Shown piece by piece: positions 43,277 to 50,957 of a stretch of DNA of 64,000 bases. Origin of the DNA: UBA1672 sp050633325. GTDB taxonomy: Bacteria > Pseudomonadota > Alphaproteobacteria > Micavibrionales > Micavibrionaceae. Where the stretch lies: the NCBI GenBank assembly GCA_050633325.1, contig JBOEGH010000010.1:94157-158156 (forward strand), written 5' to 3'. Under the pieces are notes generated by a model, which was given only the letters and a program-made list of their open reading frames with translations, was not told the DNA's origin and searched no databases. Position numbers and translations under genes: made by a program. The stretch's first letter is position 1. Every line of letters starts with the position of its first letter.

Positions 43277-44874
43277 AGAGCCATAAACACACCGCCGTCA
43301 TTTATGCCCGCGTATCCTCGGTTAAACAGGTTAAAAAAGGCGATGGCCTCGGATCACAAGAAACCAGATGCCGTGAATATGCCGATCATAAGCAATACCA
43401 AGTCATTGAAGTCTTCCGCGATGAAGGTGTATCAGGAAGCCTGATCAATCGCCCGGGCATGCAAGCTATGCTCAAATTCCTAAAGAAACACAAACACGAA
43501 AACCCCGTTGTCATCATTGATGATATCAGCCGCCTTGCCCGTGACCTTGAAGCGCATATTCAGCTTCGTACCGCGATCGGTGATGCAGGCGGTAAGCTGG
43601 AAAGTCCGTCTATTGAGTTCGGTGAGGATTCCGATAGCAAGCTCGTTGAGAACCTTCTCGCCAGTGTCTCGCAGCACCACCGCCAAAAGAACACAGAGCA
43701 GGTAAAAAACCGCATGCGCGCACGCGTGCTGAATGGCTATTGGGTGTTTTACCCGCCTACAGGTTATAAGTACGAACGCGTCAGCGGTCACGGCAAAATG
43801 CTGGTACGTGATGAGCCGATGGCTTCGATTATTCAAGAAGGTTTGCTCGGTTTCGCATCAGGCCGCTTTGAAAGCATCGCAGAGCTGACGCGTTTCTTTG
43901 ATCTCTATCCAGAGTTTCCAAGAATGCGTAACGGTAAAGTGAACGTGCAGCGTGTTTCAGACCTTTTGCGCCGTGTTCTCTATTCAGGTTATATCGATGT
44001 GCCGCAATGGGGCATATCACTGCATCCCGCCAAGCATGAACCGCTGATCTCTTACGAGGATTTTCAGCGTATACAAGAGCGCTTGGACGGACGCGCCAAA
44101 GCGCCGATGAAGGCGAATATCAAAGATGATTTCCCGTTGCGCGGGTTTGTCACCTGTGGGTGCTGTGATCGGCCTTTAACCTCGTGCTGGTCAAAGGGGC
44201 GTAACACGAAGTATCCGTATTATCTGTGTTCAAACAAAAGCTGCGCCGAATACGGTAAGTCTATTCGCAAGGCACAAATGGAAGAAGAATTCCTTGAGAT
44301 TGTCCGCAGCTTAAAACCGTCACCCAAAACATTCTACATGGCTTTGGACATATTCGATCAGCTCTGGAAGGATCGCCAAGGCCAAGCCAAAGACCAAACA
44401 AAGGCGCTGAAACAGCAACTCGCGCTGATTGATCGCAAGGTCAATCAATTCCTAGATCGCATTGTGGAGGCGGATAATGCGATTTTAATTGATACTTATG
44501 AGGATAAGATCAGGAGCCTTCAAGAAGAGAAGCTAATGATGGATGAAAAGATCAAAAATTGTGGTCGTCCGATAGAGAGCTTCGAGGATACTTTTAGAAC
44601 CGCTATCACATTCCTTGGAAACCCGCTTAAACTGTGGGAAAGCGAGTGCATTGAACAGCGCAGAATGCTGCTTCGAATGGCATTTGCAGACAAGATTACC
44701 TATGACAGAAATCACGGTTTTAGAACCGCCGCTTTCTCGCAGCCATTCTCGCTTTTAGCCGATTTACGGGAGGGGAATAATGAAATGGTGGGCGGTACTG
44801 GGATTGAACCAGTGACCCCTTGCGTGTCGAGCAAGTGCTCTACCGCTGAGCTAACCGCCCACTCTAAGCGATAG
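43273..44874 (+). CDS. Large serine recombinase of the integrated element
   Basis: A 533-residue site-specific recombinase. Residues about 8-150 are the resolvase domain with nucleophile Ser in VIYARVSSVKQ, then SRLARDLEAHIQLR. A recombinase domain follows (TGYKYERVSGHGKM, VSDLLRRVLYSGYID), then a zinc ribbon (FVTCGCCDRPL ... YYLCSNKSC), and a coiled coil (about 385-435). The last about 28 residues (GGTGIEPVTPCVSSKCSTAELT) are the complement of tRNA-Val and are therefore host DNA read through after integration. The element's own tail is predicted at its left end. Confidence 0.9.
   Translation: MKSHKHTAVIYARVSSVKQVKKGDGLGSQETRCREYADHKQYQVIEVFRDEGVSGSLINRPGMQAMLKFLKKHKHENPVVIIDDISRLARDLEAHIQLRTAIGDAGGKLESPSIEFGEDSDSKLVENLLASVSQHHRQKNTEQVKNRMRARVLNGYWVFYPPTGYKYERVSGHGKMLVRDEPMASIIQEGLLGFASGRFESIAELTRFFDLYPEFPRMRNGKVNVQRVSDLLRRVLYSGYIDVPQWGISLHPAKHEPLISYEDFQRIQERLDGRAKAPMKANIKDDFPLRGFVTCGCCDRPLTSCWSKGRNTKYPYYLCSNKSCAEYGKSIRKAQMEEEFLEIVRSLKPSPKTFYMALDIFDQLWKDRQGQAKDQTKALKQQLALIDRKVNQFLDRIVEADNAILIDTYEDKIRSLQEEKLMMDEKIKNCGRPIESFEDTFRTAITFLGNPLKLWESECIEQRRMLLRMAFADKITYDRNHGFRTAAFSQPFSLLADLREGNNEMVGGTGIEPVTPCVSSKCSTAELTAHSKR
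44783..44791 (+). repeat. Right attachment repeat (candidate attR core) in tRNA-Val
   Basis: AAATGGTGG, the complement of the tRNA CCA end and first acceptor bases; identical to 36494-36502. Confidence 0.65.
44786..44860 (-). tRNA. tRNA-Val (anticodon GAC)
   Basis: Full cloverleaf on the minus strand: acceptor GGGCGGT / ACCGCCC, D-arm GCTC-AGCGGTA-GAGC, anticodon arm CTTGC-TCGACAC-GCAAG with GAC, T-arm ACTGG-TTCAATC-CCAGT, discriminator A, encoded CCA. The element lies on its 3' side, and the acceptor end is intact after integration. Confidence 0.97.
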
Positions 44875-45110
44875 TCGGATAGTGATACGTGCAAATAGAA
44901 AACTATTCAAGTGCGAATTTAAAAAACATCCATAATATTTATAAGTTTAGTTTCATTTTGCGGTATTCACATCATTGGTGATATCGGTCGCAACAGTATT
45001 GTAAAAAGATAGTGATCTTTACGTGGTTTCACGCTATACTTAAAATATATAAGCAGTGGTTTTGTTGTTTATATTTCTTTTCCTTATATCCCGTTTGTTG
45101 GGGGCTTCAA
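44875..45110. other. Intergenic: tRNA-Val promoter and leader of pilus-type gene
   Basis: No gene seen in 236 bases. It must hold the promoter of the minus-strand tRNA-Val and of the plus-strand gene at 45111. No clear motif was recognised. Confidence 0.4.
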
Positions 45111-45695
45111 ATGATAAATATGAAAAAAATCAATATGAAATTATGCGCTCTGTTTGCTGCTGTTGTTATTCTTTACCCTTTTCCATCCGTAGCAGGGGAT
45201 AAGGTTATGGATTTACCACCTGTTACTTATGCGAAAGGTGGCAATGATATCGCCAATGAAACGCATCCAATAGTTCGTTTGACGCCTGATAAATCTGAGC
45301 TTATACGCCTTGATGCTGCTGCTACCAGTATTATAATAGGTAACCCCGAGCATATAAGTGTTATAGCCGATTCGGCCAAGCTTATTGTTGTTATACCAAA
45401 GTTACCCGGGGCAACACACTTTACTGTTTTGGGTAAAAATGGACAAATAATAATGCAAAGACACGTAATAGTAGCAAGTCCGAAAAAAGATTATTTACGG
45501 GTGAAGCGTACATGTGTAGGCAGTGATGAAAGCTGCGAAGATACAAGCGTTTTTTATTGCCCTGATATGTGTCATGAAATAAGATCATCAAATCAAGAAA
45601 GCGCATCTGTTTCCGATGATGGTGCACCAAGTAACTCAAACGCATCATCTAATGCAAATAATGCACCACCTGTTGAAAACACTGAAACCGAGTAA
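45111..45695 (+). CDS. Secretin N-domain-only pilus protein
   Basis: A protein of about 194 residues with a signal peptide (ends SVAG) and a pilus-formation N-terminal domain like that of the secretin CpaC: SELIRLDAAATSIIIGNPEHI, AKLIVVIPKLPGATHFTVLG, IIMQRHVIVA. It has no secretin pore domain. A Cys-rich tail follows (RTCVGSDESC, FYCPDMCHE) and then a Ser/Asn-rich end. The start at 45111 follows GGGGG. It is probably a periplasmic partner of the Tad secretin and is followed 27 bases later by a TadD-like gene. Confidence 0.78.
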   Translation: MINMKKINMKLCALFAAVVILYPFPSVAGDKVMDLPPVTYAKGGNDIANETHPIVRLTPDKSELIRLDAAATSIIIGNPEHISVIADSAKLIVVIPKLPGATHFTVLGKNGQIIMQRHVIVASPKKDYLRVKRTCVGSDESCEDTSVFYCPDMCHEIRSSNQESASVSDDGAPSNSNASSNANNAPPVENTETE

Positions 45696-45722
45696 AATAT
45701 ATCTAAAAAAGGTTTATCCATA

Positions 45723-46409
45723 ATGAATAAAATTACGCATTACATTGTTATCGCACTTGCTGCCAGTCAGTTGGTTGCTTGTCAAACAACCGGAACTTCT
45801 TCAGATGTTGATGTCGGTAAGTCAGATAACGTATCTGAGAGAATGGATGCGGCGATTGAAAAGGCTGCTTTGTCTATTTCAGGTAACAGCAAAAAAACAG
45901 TTAACCTTATTGCTCTTGAGAAGAAATATAAACGTGACAGCGCTGACCCTGCTAATGCTTTGGCTTATGCCGCGGGATTGCGTCAGGCAAATTACCTAAA
46001 CAGGGCATCTCTTGTGTTAACTCCCTTTACAAAAACAGACGATATTTATCCTGGGGTTAATACTGAAATGTCTATGATTGCATTGGGGCTTGGTAACTAC
46101 GATTCTGCGGAAATTTATGCTCAGAATGCTATCTTACAAGACCCTGAGAACTATAATGCTTATCAAAATTTAGGTATTGCCCTTGATGCGAAAGAAATGC
46201 ATCCAGAAGCAGAACGTGCATTTCGCAAAAGTTTAGAGCATTGGAAGGGTAATCCGACCACGGTTATGAATAACCTAGCTCTTAATCTTGCTACACAAGG
46301 GTTTGTTGATGAAGCAATCGAGGTGTTAGAGCGCGCGAGGAGTTTGTCTCCTGACAGAATTGAAATTGAACGTAATTTACGTATTATTCGTACATTGAAT
46401 GAGCGCTAG
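45723..46409 (+). CDS. TadD-like TPR lipoprotein
   Basis: A 228-residue lipoprotein with lipobox LVAC (signal about residues 1-19), then three to four TPR repeats (ALGLGNYDSAEIYAQNAILQ, GIALDAKEMHPEAERAFRKS, FVDEAIEVLERARSLSPDR). TadD lipoproteins help pilus secretin assembly. It shares an operon with the secretin N-domain protein. The main tad operon lies 10 kb to the left, beyond metY and the integrated element. Confidence 0.85.
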   Translation: MNKITHYIVIALAASQLVACQTTGTSSDVDVGKSDNVSERMDAAIEKAALSISGNSKKTVNLIALEKKYKRDSADPANALAYAAGLRQANYLNRASLVLTPFTKTDDIYPGVNTEMSMIALGLGNYDSAEIYAQNAILQDPENYNAYQNLGIALDAKEMHPEAERAFRKSLEHWKGNPTTVMNNLALNLATQGFVDEAIEVLERARSLSPDRIEIERNLRIIRTLNER

Positions 46410-46457
46410 TTAGTAGGGCACGCATTTTCTTGTCTTTTATTATAACAGGTGCTTTGA

Positions 46458-46826
46458 TTATTTTTCTGATAATATGTTTTCAACTTGATCTACCAAATCA
46501 TTAAGGTGAAATGGTTTTGACATTGTTTGTGCGTTGTCGGGTGCTTCTTCGCTGTTGCTGCGTATTGCCATTGCCGCGAAACCTGTGATGAACATTATTT
46601 TTATGTCAGGGGTTATTTCCTTTGCTTTTTTTGCAAGTTCAATACCGTCTATACCAGTCATTACAATATCGGTAAGTAATAGGTCAAAGTTCTTATCTTT
46701 GTTTAATGTGCTTAATGCATCTACACCATTATTGTTTGCGGAAACATTGTGGCCGGCGCGCTCAAGCGCCATTACCAAAAAGTTCAGCATGGATTTATTG
46801 TCCTCTGCCAATAATATGTTGGCCAT
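46458..46826 (-). CDS. cpdR: CpdR-like single-domain response regulator
   Basis: A 122-residue receiver domain with no output domain. Start at 46826 (MANILLAEDN) after GGAG; an upstream start adds seven residues. Key residues: acidic pair in LAEDN, phospho-acceptor Asp in LLLTDIVM, Thr/Ser in FITGFAA and Lys in MSKPF. Length, N-terminus and LLLTDIV agree with CpdR, which controls ClpXP-mediated turnover of CtrA regulators. The pilin gene here has a CtrA-type box. Confidence 0.8.
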   Translation of the reverse strand: MANILLAEDNKSMLNFLVMALERAGHNVSANNNGVDALSTLNKDKNFDLLLTDIVMTGIDGIELAKKAKEITPDIKIMFITGFAAMAIRSNSEEAPDNAQTMSKPFHLNDLVDQVENILSEK

Positions 46827-46908
46827 ATAATCTCCGTTATTTTTCAACTTGTGCAGTTTAGGAAATATGAATACTAAAAAGCAAATGGTTATTGATTTTA
46901 GTTGGTGT

Positions 46909-47955
46909 TTATAATGCGTCTATGAACTGCTGTCCTGCGGTTTTCCAACTATAGTTTTCTTGTGCATGAAGTGCGCATTTTTCTTTATCAGTTTGTTTTA
47001 ACGCAAGCTTGGCCGCATGTTCTAAGTTGTCATCACTTAATGCGCCCAAATTCTTGTCGGTAATTATATCCTTCGGGCCTATAACATTGTAAGCGGCGAC
47101 AGGAAGTCCGCATGCTAGAGCTTCGATTAATACAATTCCAAAGGTATCGGTCTTTGACGGAAATACGAATATATCTGCGGCACGGTAATAACTGGCAAGT
47201 TCTTCGCGAGTTTTTTTTCCTACAAATATCGCATCAGGATATTTTTTTTCTAAAGATGTGCGGGTTGGGCCATCGCCGACCATTACTTTTGTTCCTTGCC
47301 ACGGCATTTCTAAGAAGTCTTCAAGGTTTTTTTCTATCGCCATTCTTCCTACATAGAGCGCAATAGGTGACTCTACATTTTGTAGAGTTTTGTCTTGCTT
47401 AACAGGGGGGGTGTTGTTGAATATTGATGTATCGACACCACGAGACAAATGTTTTATCTCTGTCTTAAATTCCCATTCTAATAGTTGCTCTTCAAGGCTT
47501 TTGGTTGCGACCATTAAGGTGCTTGATGGCGCGTGAAATTTGCGGACAATTTTAATGCCCATCTTGTGTACAACATTATAAAGTGGCGGTATCAGCCATG
47601 CAAAGCGTTTAGCAATGTAATCAGGAAACTGTGTGTGATAGCAAGTTGTAAATTGGATATTGTTATTGATACAGTATTTGCGCGCGGCCCATCCTAGTGG
47701 TCCCTCTGTAGCAATATGAATTTTATCAGGCGAATAATCTTTTATTAGGCGCTGTAATCGTTTGAATGGTCGGATCACCAGTTTTATTTCAGGATAAAAT
47801 GGCATCGGTACGCTGGCCGCGAAGTCCGCAGGGCCAATAACCTCTACCTTGTGGCCTGTGTTTTTTAGTTCTTTACATAGATGCTCATAGGTACGAACGA
47901 CACCGTTTACTTGGGGGTGCCAGGCATCACTAATAATGAGAACTCTCATAGACAT
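46909..47955 (-). CDS. Family 4 glycosyltransferase
   Basis: A 348-residue GT4 enzyme: N-terminal VLIISDAWHPQVNGVVRTYEHL, acceptor-domain ATEGPLGWAARKYC, then the donor part LYVGRMAIEKNLEDFLE and the EX7E region FPSKTDTFGIVLIEALACGLPVAA. It resembles alpha-mannosyl- or glucosyltransferases that act on lipids (PimB/MgtA-like). The exact sugar and acceptor cannot be read. It is divergent from the next gene. Confidence 0.9.
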   Translation of the reverse strand: MSMRVLIISDAWHPQVNGVVRTYEHLCKELKNTGHKVEVIGPADFAASVPMPFYPEIKLVIRPFKRLQRLIKDYSPDKIHIATEGPLGWAARKYCINNNIQFTTCYHTQFPDYIAKRFAWLIPPLYNVVHKMGIKIVRKFHAPSSTLMVATKSLEEQLLEWEFKTEIKHLSRGVDTSIFNNTPPVKQDKTLQNVESPIALYVGRMAIEKNLEDFLEMPWQGTKVMVGDGPTRTSLEKKYPDAIFVGKKTREELASYYRAADIFVFPSKTDTFGIVLIEALACGLPVAAYNVIGPKDIITDKNLGALSDDNLEHAAKLALKQTDKEKCALHAQENYSWKTAGQQFIDAL

Positions 47956-48029
47956 TTTTCTTATTCGGCTCTACACTTGTGGATAAGTTCAGGTATCTAC
48001 CTGCTATACTAGTTTCTAATCTAAACGTG

Positions 48030-49646
48030 ATGATGGCCATGCTCAATAATTTTTTTAGTTTAAAGTTGCTTTGTTTTGTTTTTTTTACATTTACTACCGT
48101 AATAACGTTAAGTTCAAACTCAACGTATGCTCAGCAATGCAAGCCACCATATGAAATGATTACAAAATTGCATCACCCTGATCCGGGGGCATATACAATA
48201 TGGGATGGCGTCTATGGAAATGATGATGATGACGAGGTCTTCTCCTCAGTTTTGCAGGATGGTAATGATGTTTTGGCAGTGGGGGAGGTTCGGTCTTTTG
48301 GTAAATCAAAGCCATCACTGGTATTTGTTCGTTTTGATCACCGAGGTCGTGAGGTGTTTGAAAAATATTATAAAGTTTCCGGCCTGCGTAAAGTAGTTAA
48401 GATGTTGGCGCATGATGATGGATATCTTGTCATGGCGAATAAAGTTGAAGCAAATGCACGCAATGTTGTTTGGTTGGGTTTCTTTGATAAAGATTTAAAT
48501 GTCAGATCACAAAAAATTGTTAAAGATAATTCGTTTGATTTGTCGGCCACGGATATAACTTCATCTGCGGATAATTCCGGTTTTGCGATTTCTGTTACGA
48601 CGGAAAAGAAAATTGGTGAGGGCAAAGATTCTGTAATAAGGAAAAATGCATCAGTTTATTTGTTGGATGAAAAAGGAAACGAGCTTTCTAGTCGCGGATA
48701 TTTTTTGGGTATTGATAATGAAATTCTAAGCCTGTCAGTATCGAAATCCAAGGGTGGGAAATCAGGTTATATCGCTACTGGGTATTTCGAAAATCAATCT
48801 GGTAAGGATATTGGTTGGGTTTTACGCTTAGATGATAATTTATCGCTTATTTGGCAAAAAGAGCACAGCCGCGGCTTATCGGCTAACTTAAATTCATCAA
48901 GTGATTATGATGATCGTTCGGTAGTGGTGTTGGGTGATGTTACATTGGCCAATTCGTCCCTTAAGGGGAGTTGGGTTATGATGTTAGATAAGGAGAGTGG
49001 CGACATCATTTGGCAAAGATATTATTACGGTGAAACAGGCCATCATAATTATGTTGGTCGTGATGTTAATGTGAATAAGGATGGCTTGATTGATGTTGTT
49101 ATGATGGCAGAATCGACATTGGGTATGCCTGATATAAGTGTTAGTGATGATGCTCATGAGGTAGGTGATTTAGATGCTGATGTTCCTGAAAATATGAGTT
49201 ATGCTCACCACTTAGTGCTTTCTCCGCGGGGGATTACAATGTCTGGTGAGGCATATTATTATGGGCGTGGTGTTTCTGTTTCTCAGATGGTTGAGTCTGA
49301 TAACGGTAATAAATTGTTGGTTGGAAGTTCCGTCGTTCGTGTTAAAAACAAGGTCGTTGATGATGCTGGTGGTAACGATGATAATGTTAAAACTCCACTG
49401 AAGGATTATGATGGTGTGAACCTTCCTGATGTTGACCTGTCGGATAAGGCTAAAGCTGGTTTAGCAATGCTGAAAAATAAATTTAAAAACCATGATGAGT
49501 TAGGTTTGGCCGATAAATCAGATGATCATGATATGGGGCATAATAAAGAATCGGACAATAAGAATTCTAAGGGAAATGTTGTTACGCGAAATGGTTGGGT
49601 TGTTGTCGGCAATTCTTCTGACGCGTACACAGACCCATGTAAATAA
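48030..49646 (+). CDS. Secreted beta-propeller-like protein
   Basis: A protein of about 538 residues. The start is chosen at 48030 (or 48033/48039) so that the hydrophobic segment LKLLCFVFFTFTTVITL forms the signal peptide, ending STYAQ. The body shows repeated strands of the type GYIATGYFENQSGKDIGWVLRLD and WVMMLDKESGDIIWQRYYYG, as in propeller proteins with a GxY...WxxxLD...W pattern. An Asp/Lys-rich linker follows near the C-terminus. A pair of Cys (QQCKPP, DPCK) frames the mature protein. Function unknown. Confidence 0.7.
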   Translation: MMAMLNNFFSLKLLCFVFFTFTTVITLSSNSTYAQQCKPPYEMITKLHHPDPGAYTIWDGVYGNDDDDEVFSSVLQDGNDVLAVGEVRSFGKSKPSLVFVRFDHRGREVFEKYYKVSGLRKVVKMLAHDDGYLVMANKVEANARNVVWLGFFDKDLNVRSQKIVKDNSFDLSATDITSSADNSGFAISVTTEKKIGEGKDSVIRKNASVYLLDEKGNELSSRGYFLGIDNEILSLSVSKSKGGKSGYIATGYFENQSGKDIGWVLRLDDNLSLIWQKEHSRGLSANLNSSSDYDDRSVVVLGDVTLANSSLKGSWVMMLDKESGDIIWQRYYYGETGHHNYVGRDVNVNKDGLIDVVMMAESTLGMPDISVSDDAHEVGDLDADVPENMSYAHHLVLSPRGITMSGEAYYYGRGVSVSQMVESDNGNKLLVGSSVVRVKNKVVDDAGGNDDNVKTPLKDYDGVNLPDVDLSDKAKAGLAMLKNKFKNHDELGLADKSDDHDMGHNKESDNKNSKGNVVTRNGWVVVGNSSDAYTDPCK

Positions 49647-49673
49647 TTTTTTCAATTAAAATAGTGAGTTATT

Positions 49674-50660
49674 ATGAGTAATGAAGATGGTTTGTTAGCA
49701 TTTGTAGCGGAAGAGCAGCATGTAGACTCTAGGGTGGATAAATTTTTGAGTGCGGTGTGCGATGATTTGTCACGATCTAGGTTGCAAAAGCTCATATCTG
49801 AAGGGTGTGTTACGTTAAATGATGCTGTTTTAAAGTCGGCATCAACAAAAATTGAGTCTGGAGATGTCGTTTGTGTATCTGTTCCAGAAGCAGTGGAGGG
49901 TGAACCTAAAGCGGAAAATATTCCTCTTGATGTTGTGTATGAGGATGATGATTTATTGGTGGTTAATAAAGCCGCGGGAATGGTAGTTCATCCGGGTGCA
50001 GGTAATTGGAGTGGCACATTAGTTAACGCTCTGCTGCATCATTGTGGTGATAGTCTTTCAGGTATTGGTGGGGTTGTCAGGCCTGGTATTGTTCATCGTT
50101 TAGATAAAGATACCAGTGGCTTAATTATTATTGCTAAGAATGATCATGCGCATCATTTTTTGTCTTCTCAATTTTCGGATAGGTCTTTGAGCCGTATATA
50201 TAATGCCTTGGTACTGGGTGTTCCTATGCCTATAAAGGGTGTTGTTAAAAGGGAAATAGGCAGGCATCGTCACAATAGATTGAAGATGAGTGTGTTGAGT
50301 AACTCCCCTAGGGATGCTTGTACGCATTATAAGGTGATTGAGAATTTTGATGAGTCTTGCTCATTGGTGGAATGCAAACTTGAAACTGGCCGTACGCATC
50401 AAATCCGTGTGCATATGGAGGCGATAGGTCACCCGTTAATTGGTGATCCTTTATATACTCCACAAAGAACTGCAGTGATATCTAGGTTGAAAAGAGCATC
50501 CTATTGTAATGATACTGTTGAATTAATTACGTCACTTAATCAGCAATTGCTGTTTGCCAGGCATATATCTTTTATTCACCCAAGATCGGAAAAACGCATG
50601 GAATTCGAATGCGCAGCACCTGAATACATATCTAATGTATTGAAAAAGCTGCGAAAATAG
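49674..50660 (+). CDS. rluD: RluD-like 23S rRNA pseudouridine synthase
   Basis: A 328-residue protein with an N-terminal S4 domain (RVDKFLSAVCDDLSRSRLQKLI) and the RluA-family catalytic domain, VRPGIVHRLDKDTSGLIIIAKN, with Asp as catalytic residue. The LETGRTHQIRVHMEAIGHPL motif is also present. Length and S4 domain fit RluD (23S U1911/1915/1917); RluC is not excluded. Confidence 0.9.
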   Translation: MSNEDGLLAFVAEEQHVDSRVDKFLSAVCDDLSRSRLQKLISEGCVTLNDAVLKSASTKIESGDVVCVSVPEAVEGEPKAENIPLDVVYEDDDLLVVNKAAGMVVHPGAGNWSGTLVNALLHHCGDSLSGIGGVVRPGIVHRLDKDTSGLIIIAKNDHAHHFLSSQFSDRSLSRIYNALVLGVPMPIKGVVKREIGRHRHNRLKMSVLSNSPRDACTHYKVIENFDESCSLVECKLETGRTHQIRVHMEAIGHPLIGDPLYTPQRTAVISRLKRASYCNDTVELITSLNQQLLFARHISFIHPRSEKRMEFECAAPEYISNVLKKLRK

Positions 50661-50957
50661 AAATGCTTGTATTTACATAAAAATTTATGTATCATTTATA
50701 TAGTAGGGTGTATGAATTAATATAAGTAAGCAAAAAATATGATTTTCTATCCTGTTTGGTAATAATGATTTGTAAAATGTAGTTTTTAAATAAACAATAA
50801 CGATACGACTTGAATATATAAATAATTAATAAAAGTTATTGATTGGTTGCACATAAACCCCAAAATCCTTGTGCACCTGTTGTTATAAAATTCAGCAAAA
50901 TACCTAACCGCCTAAGGGCGGTTTTTTTTTGCCTTTTTTTAGAGTCATCTTGTTATT
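50661..50957. other. AT-rich intergenic with terminator, possible small RNA
   Basis: 297 bases without a gene. It is mostly A/T; a small stem TGCACA / TGTGCA lies near 50850-50876, and a strong terminator at 50906-50930 is 245 bases beyond rluD. The distance leaves room for a short transcript ending in that hairpin. No promoter was clearly recognised. Confidence 0.35.
50906..50930 (+). terminator. Rho-independent terminator
   Basis: Stem AACCGCC / GGCGGTT (50906-50912, 50917-50923), loop TAAG, then a T-run. Acts on the plus strand. Confidence 0.9.

Larger units (their letters stand above)
36494..44791. mobile_element. Integrated serine-recombinase element at tRNA-Val
   Basis: An 8.3-kb element bounded by the 9-bp direct repeat AAATGGTGG (36494-36502 and 44783-44791); the right copy covers the CCA end of tRNA-Val. 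Content in order: unrecognised 395-residue protein, LRAT-like protein (minus), membrane-anchored Xre regulator, giant HNH/helical-repeat/PIN protein (minus), an 84-residue protein, and the large serine recombinase. The recombinase frame runs through the right repeat into the tRNA. In a joined circle it would continue in frame from 36502 to a stop at 36601, which supports these ends. The cargo is AT-rich, while the recombinase pair is visibly richer in GC. Confidence 0.75.

Noticed and set aside
43480..44020. Minus-strand open frames inside the recombinase gene
   Set aside because: Shadows of the GC-richer recombinase; no ribosome-binding site and no recognisable protein.
44712..44894. Minus-strand open frame across the tRNA-Val and recombinase end
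   Set aside because: It is the antisense of the recombinase tail and the tRNA; the VTGSIPV-type text is the usual translation of a tRNA gene, not a protein.
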